The notes under the pieces: model-generated
The model's input: only the letters and a program-made list of their open reading frames with translations
Database searches by the model: none
Told to the model about the DNA's origin: nothing
In this document: one piece after another, positions 59,996-64,000 of the stretch
Layout of the letters: the number at the start of each line of letters is the position of its first letter
Numbering within the stretch: position 1 is the stretch's first letter
Translations under genes and position numbers: made by a program
From: Umezawaea sp049997955
GTDB lineage: Bacteria > Actinomycetota > Actinomycetes > Mycobacteriales > Pseudonocardiaceae
Direction of reading: 5' to 3'
Assembly (NCBI GenBank): GCA_049997955.1
Contig: JAEBDY010000023.1
Span: 1-64,000, forward strand
Length of the DNA: 64,000 nucleotides

Positions 59996-61142
59996 AAGCT
60001 GCATGTCTGTACTCGTTGATGAGTCCGCCGAGGATGCGGGTGCGGAGCACTCTGCTGGTGTCGGGGTCGTGTACTACGGCGGGGTGTTGCTGGTCCGCGG
60101 GTGGTAGCTGGTCGCGGGCTTGGTGGGGTCTGTGTCGGTTGTAGTGCTCTTCGTAGGTCTTCAGGACTTGCCGTGCGTGACCCTCATCCATGATCGGGAT
60201 GTGGTGGAGGAGTTCGCATCGAAGGGTGCCGATGACTCGTTCGCAGTGGGCATTCATCCGGGGCGCCCGTGGCGCACTCCTGAGCACGCGCAGATCGTCG
60301 GCTTGGAAGACGGTGTCGAAGGGCGGGCCGTACTTGGCGTCGCGGTCGCGGAGCAGGAAGCGCAGGGACTCGATGCGGGTGCCGAGGTCTGCGGCGAGGT
60401 TTCGGGCCTGCTGGGCTGTCCATGCCTGTGTCGGGTGGGCGGTGACTCCGGTGATGTGCAGGCGTCGGGTGCCGTGTTCGAGGAAGGCCAGTGCGTAGAG
60501 CCGTGTGCCGAGCACGGTGTCGAGGTGCAGGAAGTCCGCGGCGATGATGCCCTCGGCTTGAGTGGTAAGGAATTCCCGCCAGGTCGGGCCACTACGGCGT
60601 GGTGACGGGTCGATGCCCGCGTCGTGCAGGATCTGCCAGACCGTCGAAGGGGCGATTCGGTGGCCGAGCCTTACCAGTTCACCGCGGACGCGGCGATGTC
60701 CCCACCGGGAGTTCTCTCTGGCGAGCCGTACTACGAGTGCCTTGATCGCTGCTCGTGTTGGCGGACGTCCGGTGCGTCGATGTGCGGTGTAGTCCCACTT
60801 ACGGGCGATGAACCTGCGGTGCCAGGCGAGCAGGGTGCCCGGCGTGACTGGGAAGATCTTCAGCCAACAACGACGATTCACCAACCCGGACAAGGCGGCG
60901 AACCAGAACCGGTCAGCGGGCTCGTAGCGGATCGGACCCGTCAGCTGCCGTCGAAGTATCGCGTTCTCGTGCCGCAGCACAAGCAACTCGGCATCCTTGG
61001 CCGCCTCGCTGCGCAGTACCACCGACGGGACAGACCGCAGCTTCCTGGTCACCTTGTAGAGCAGAGACACGATGACCAGGACATGCTCTCAACACAGTGG
61101 CGCCCTTCGCTTTACCAGCGGCGACGACTTTTCGAGCGGCAC
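59966..61142 (-). mobile_element. Insertion sequence with about 32-bp inverted ends
   Basis: The left end starts GTGCCGCTCGAAAAGTCGTC and is repeated inverted at 61111-61142 with about three mismatches over 32 bases. One transposase gene fills the element. It interrupts a conserved hypothetical gene on the left, and a MarR remnant lies to the right. The target duplication is not clear. Confidence 0.8.
59994..61070 (-). CDS. Integrase-core (rve, DDE) transposase
   Basis: A 358-aa protein: an N-terminal HTH region (ENSRWGHRRVRGELVRLGHR, STVWQILHDAGIDP) and a DDE core with IAADFLHLDTV (D), FLLRDRDAKYG (D) and NAHCERVIGTLRCELLHH (E), ending GGLINEYRHAA. GTG start at 61070. All three catalytic residues are present and the frame is intact, so it may be active. 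The remnant at 5757-5917 belongs to a related element. Confidence 0.88.
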   Translation of the reverse strand: MSLLYKVTRKLRSVPSVVLRSEAAKDAELLVLRHENAILRRQLTGPIRYEPADRFWFAALSGLVNRRCWLKIFPVTPGTLLAWHRRFIARKWDYTAHRRTGRPPTRAAIKALVVRLARENSRWGHRRVRGELVRLGHRIAPSTVWQILHDAGIDPSPRRSGPTWREFLTTQAEGIIAADFLHLDTVLGTRLYALAFLEHGTRRLHITGVTAHPTQAWTAQQARNLAADLGTRIESLRFLLRDRDAKYGPPFDTVFQADDLRVLRSAPRAPRMNAHCERVIGTLRCELLHHIPIMDEGHARQVLKTYEEHYNRHRPHQARDQLPPADQQHPAVVHDPDTSRVLRTRILGGLINEYRHAA

Positions 61143-61185
61143 AGCGTGTTCGGGAGGCGGCGCTGACCTGGGCGAGAACATGGTT

Positions 61186-61500
61186 TCAGTCTTGGCGAGC
61201 ACGTCCAGCATCGGAGTCAAGGTGACCGGGGCAGGTCGCCAACGGTCGCTGCCTCCGGGTCGTGCACATCCGTTCGATCTCCACCCGCATGGCGTCGCTT
61301 GCGGAGGTGGAGGACACCGGGGGAGCCCGGCCGTCGTGAGGATCGAGCCTTCGTTCGACCGGGGCCGCCTTCTTCAGTCGCCGCAGCATCCTGGTGATGA
61401 TCGCCGAGTCGGAGTTCAGCACCGCCATCAGTTTGTCCGGCGCACTGGGCCCGCGTCTCGCGGGTGCATGAGGAGCAGTTCCTGCCCGCGGTGCAGGCAC
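61186..61500 (-). pseudogene. MarR-family regulator remnant
   Basis: The frame contains SDSAIITRMLRRLKKAAPVERR followed by DPHDGRAPPVSST, the recognition helix and beta-wing of MarR proteins. The N-terminal dimerisation helices are not recognisable and the end is disturbed. It sits between an insertion sequence and the GH43 gene and probably lost its 5' half. Confidence 0.55.
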
Positions 61501-61503
61501 AGG

Positions 61504-63021
61504 TCACGGAGTGGGGACGTCTTCGTAGTCGTACCAGTCGAATCTCGCGGTGCCGGTGGTGACGTACATGCCGACGACGCGGCCGGTGAACCCGGTGGCG
61601 ACTTCCGTGGACAGGTAGCGGCCGTCAACTTCGGCCAGGGGCACTGGATCGTCGTCCACGTGGAAGGCGATCACGTCCGGTCCTGACGGCTCGACGCCGG
61701 TGGGTGTGTCGACCGCTCGCACGACTGATGGTGGCAGCAGGTCCGTGGTGCGGAAGGTGATGGTGAGCGTGATCGGCCCGGGTCGCACCGGGCGGGTCGC
61801 GAGGCTTTGGCGCACCGGTCCGATCCGCGCGATCACCGCCACCGCGCCACCGGACACCTCGATGTCGTAGTGGTGAGCCTCATCGCGCCGCACGGTCAGC
61901 CCGGCTGTCGCTGCTCCCGGTTCCAGTCGTGCCGAGACGCGGGCGTCGAGGTGCTGGACGCGGCGTCCGATGAACGTGCAGCCGGGACGGTCGAGGCTGT
62001 TCCCGGTGGCGTGCAACGTCAACCTGCCCGGTTGACCGGTCAATGACCATGATCCGTCCGGCCGTCCGCGAGGTGAGATCCACTGCGAGCCCAGGGTGCT
62101 GTCGTCGAAGTCGTCGCGCACCGCGGGCACCGGCACCGGGTGCCAGGCGGTCGGCGCGGGGGACTGTTCCACGATCAGGTCCAGTACCGGCCAGTCGTCC
62201 TCCCAGCGCACCGGGGCGAGGAACGTCTCGCGGCCCAGCACGTGGAATCCGGGGAAGTGCCCGCGTGGGCGGGTGCCCAGCAGCACCAGCCACCACTGTC
62301 CGTCCGGTGTGGTGACCAGGTCGGAGTGCCCGGTGCTCTGGATGGGCAGGTTGGTGCCGCTGTGGGTGAGGATCGGGCTGCCCGGAGCGGGGTCGAACGG
62401 CCCGCAGGGGGTGCGGCCCCTCGCAACCGAGATCGCGTGGCCGCGGTCCGTGCCGCCTTCGGAGACCAGCAGGTACCACCAGTCGTCCACCCGGTAGAGG
62501 TGCGGCGACTCCGGGTACTGCAGCCCCGTGCCGGACCACGTCCGCCACGGCCCCTCCAGGACCTCGCCGGTCACGGGGTCTATGCGCGCCTGGCGGATCC
62601 CTGACGTCGAGCACCAGCAGTTCCCGTCGTCGTCCCAGGCCAGGTCGGGATCGACGCCGGGGAGGTCGATCCACACCGGATCCGACCACGGGCCGTGCGG
62701 ATCATCCGTGGTGACCAGGAAGTTCCCCCCTCCGGTCACGTTGGTCGTGATCACCCAGAAGCGGTCGTCGTGGTGGCGGATCGTGGGCGCGTAGACCCCT
62801 CGTGACGCCGGGGTGTCCAATGGGAGTGCCAGTTGCGAGGGGCGGTCCAGGACGTTGCCGATCTGCCGCCAGTGCACCAGGTCGCGGCTGTGGAAGATCG
62901 GTACACCGGGGAAGTACTCGAAGCTGGAGCACACCAGGTAGTAGTCCTCGTCGACCCGGCACACGCTCGGATCGGGGTGGAATCCGGGGATCACCGGGTT
63001 CTGGAAGGTCTCCGGGCGCAT
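61504..63021 (-). CDS. Glycoside hydrolase family 43 (beta-xylosidase/arabinofuranosidase type)
   Basis: A 505-aa protein with a five-bladed propeller catalytic domain (NPVIPGFHPDPSVCRV with the base Asp; GVDPDLAWDDDG with the second Asp; QYPESPHLYRV with the acid Glu) and a C-terminal beta-sandwich (about 310-505, FDDSTLGSQWISPRG to ARFDWYDYED). This two-domain form is typical of GH43 subfamily 11 xylosidases. No signal peptide is visible, so xylo-oligosaccharides would be cleaved inside the cell. GAGGAG precedes the ATG. Confidence 0.9.
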   Translation of the reverse strand: MRPETFQNPVIPGFHPDPSVCRVDEDYYLVCSSFEYFPGVPIFHSRDLVHWRQIGNVLDRPSQLALPLDTPASRGVYAPTIRHHDDRFWVITTNVTGGGNFLVTTDDPHGPWSDPVWIDLPGVDPDLAWDDDGNCWCSTSGIRQARIDPVTGEVLEGPWRTWSGTGLQYPESPHLYRVDDWWYLLVSEGGTDRGHAISVARGRTPCGPFDPAPGSPILTHSGTNLPIQSTGHSDLVTTPDGQWWLVLLGTRPRGHFPGFHVLGRETFLAPVRWEDDWPVLDLIVEQSPAPTAWHPVPVPAVRDDFDDSTLGSQWISPRGRPDGSWSLTGQPGRLTLHATGNSLDRPGCTFIGRRVQHLDARVSARLEPGAATAGLTVRRDEAHHYDIEVSGGAVAVIARIGPVRQSLATRPVRPGPITLTITFRTTDLLPPSVVRAVDTPTGVEPSGPDVIAFHVDDDPVPLAEVDGRYLSTEVATGFTGRVVGMYVTTGTARFDWYDYEDVPTP

Positions 63022-63204
63022 CGTGCTCCTCGTTCGTCACCTGCTGGACGTGGGCTGTGTGGAGATGGACAGCGAGGCGGTCGGCGACGTGACGCGGACT
63101 GCGGCGAGTACTACCGCCGACCAGTGTTGGGCGGCACGGGGCATGAACTGTCCTTCCAGGGAGGGGAGACTCGTGGGTCTTGGCCGCCTTCGAGCCCGAG
63201 GTGG

Positions 63205-64000
63205 TCACAGCAGGGGGCGTCTCACGGTGACCCGGTCGCCGTAGAGGGTGCCCCGGCCGTAGCCGGCGAGGTAGACGCGGCCGTAGATGTCGGGGTCACC
63301 GGTGATGGCGGCGCTCGCGGCGCCCCACTGGTGCGCGTCGTCGTTGATGCGGACCCAGGTGCGGCCGGTGTCGTCGGATCGGAAGACGCCCCGCTGACCG
63401 TCGATCTTGGCGTAGGTGTAGAGCGCGGGGTCGGTGCGTCCCGGTGCCGCTCTGCCGAAACCGATGTTGTCCGCCTGTTCCAGTGTGGACAGTCTGGTGA
63501 AAGTGGCCCCGCTGTCGGTGGAGCGCCACAGGCCGTAGGTGGTCCACGTCGCGCCGCCCGCGATCCAGACCTCGCCCTCACGACCTGGCACCGCTTTGAC
63601 CGTCAGGTTCCAGTTCGACGCGGGCAGGCCGGTGGCGGTGGTGGCGGTGAAGTCGGCCCCGCCGTTGGTGCTCGTGTAGAAGGTGCCGTTGGAGAAGCCG
63701 TAGAACTTCGTCGCGTTCACGCGGTCCGAGGCGACGATCGCGTTGGAGGGCAGGCTCGTCGACGCGGTCCACGAGACGCCGAAGTCCGCCGAGTTCACCA
63801 CCGGCTGGCCGTTGTCGCCCGGCGCCCACACGAACCGGCTGCCGTCGGCCGACGCGGCGATCGTGCCACCGCTGTTCACGCCGGACGGTTCGGAGTTCTG
63901 GAACCAGGTCGTGCCACCGTCGGTGGAGAACGCGGCGTGGCTGTCGCCGGGCCGGTCGGCATCGGTGAAGTCGCCCGCCCGCACGATCACCTTCGGGTTG
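63205..64000 (-). CDS. GH74 xyloglucanase-like protein, C-terminal part (runs off the window)
   Basis: The open frame continues past 64000 and ends at 63205. It shows the repeated seven-bladed propeller motifs of GH74/BNR-type enzymes (DGGTTWFQNSEP, NGGADFTATTATGLP, DSGATFTRLS, DTGRTWVRINDDAHQWG) and a terminal YLAGYGRGTLYGD. GH74 enzymes cut xyloglucan outside the cell. Together with GH43 next door it points to a plant-cell-wall-degrading locus unrelated to the metabolite cluster. Confidence 0.85.
   Translation of the reverse strand, partial: NPKVIVRAGDFTDADRPGDSHAAFSTDGGTTWFQNSEPSGVNSGGTIAASADGSRFVWAPGDNGQPVVNSADFGVSWTASTSLPSNAIVASDRVNATKFYGFSNGTFYTSTNGGADFTATTATGLPASNWNLTVKAVPGREGEVWIAGGATWTTYGLWRSTDSGATFTRLSTLEQADNIGFGRAAPGRTDPALYTYAKIDGQRGVFRSDDTGRTWVRINDDAHQWGAASAAITGDPDIYGRVYLAGYGRGTLYGDRVTVRRPLL

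Noticed and set aside
1..64000. tRNA, rRNA or riboswitch genes
   Set aside because: No cloverleaf, conserved rRNA stretch or recognisable riboswitch core was noticed by reading; a covariance-model search would be needed to exclude them formally.

Overview
The window is high-GC DNA with strong G/C third-position bias, GTG starts and GTGA/ATGA stop-start overlaps, as in an actinomycete; the mix of genes fits a Pseudonocardiales-type host (Saccharothrix/Actinosynnema-like), but that is a guess from gene content. Most of it (about 8.4-58.8 kb) reads as one large, partly duplicated specialised-metabolite locus. It is bounded on the left by an unusual terpene synthase plus a graveyard of broken mobile genes, and on the right by an insertion sequence followed by plant-polysaccharide hydrolases.

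Layout. 0.7-3.4 kb: a terpene cyclase with a class I domain followed by a class II-like domain. 3.5-8.3 kb: broken integrase, Uma2, hydrolase and transposase remnants, one intact methyltransferase and a degenerate IS3 element. 8.4-18.3 kb (minus strand): an operon esterase-DAHP synthase-dehydrogenase-PhzD-PhzE that should make 3-hydroxyanthranilate (3-HAA), then KAS III, arylamine N-acetyltransferase and an exporter. 18.6-26.6 kb: exporter, two WrbA-like flavoproteins, AMP-ligase 1, aromatic FAD monooxygenase and FMN reductase. 26.6-31 kb: an apparently intact IS5-type element, methyltransferase 1, a deleted IS and a transposase-derived gene. 31.2-33.3 kb: truncated pieces of a beta-helix protein, a modular PKS and a LuxR regulator. 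33.3-39.2 kb: an AhpD/MFS/FAD-oxidase/DsbA-like/RibD-like operon facing a MocR regulator. 39.5-42.4 kb: a decayed second copy of esterase-DAHP synthase-dehydrogenase. 43.4-50.1 kb (minus strand): lyase, reductase, SRPBCC protein, AMP-ligase 2 and a large flavoprotein. 50.8-58.8 kb: RsrR-like Rrf2 regulator, transaldolase-like protein, PabAB, methyltransferase 2, PucR-type regulator and the second transposase-derived gene. 59-64 kb: fragments, an IS, GH43 and GH74 enzymes.

Working model (inference). The PhzC/PhzE/PhzD/SDR set makes 3-HAA rather than phenazine, because PhzF, PhzA/B and PhzG are absent. The 43.4-50.1 kb operon has the ingredients of the aspartate-nitrosuccinate pathway (CreE/FzmM-like flavoprotein plus CreD-like lyase), which releases nitrous acid, next to an AMP-ligase of the kind (CreM-like) that can diazotise an ortho-aminophenol. 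A shared motif, TGACGGA/TCCGTCA, lies in front of the 3-HAA operon, the KAS III operon, the WrbA pair, the decayed cassette and the nitrite-type operon, tying them into one regulon. The best candidate for an undescribed system is therefore a 3-HAA-derived diazo or N-N-bonded metabolite under a common operator, possibly redox- or nitrosative-stress-controlled through the adjacent RsrR-like regulator.
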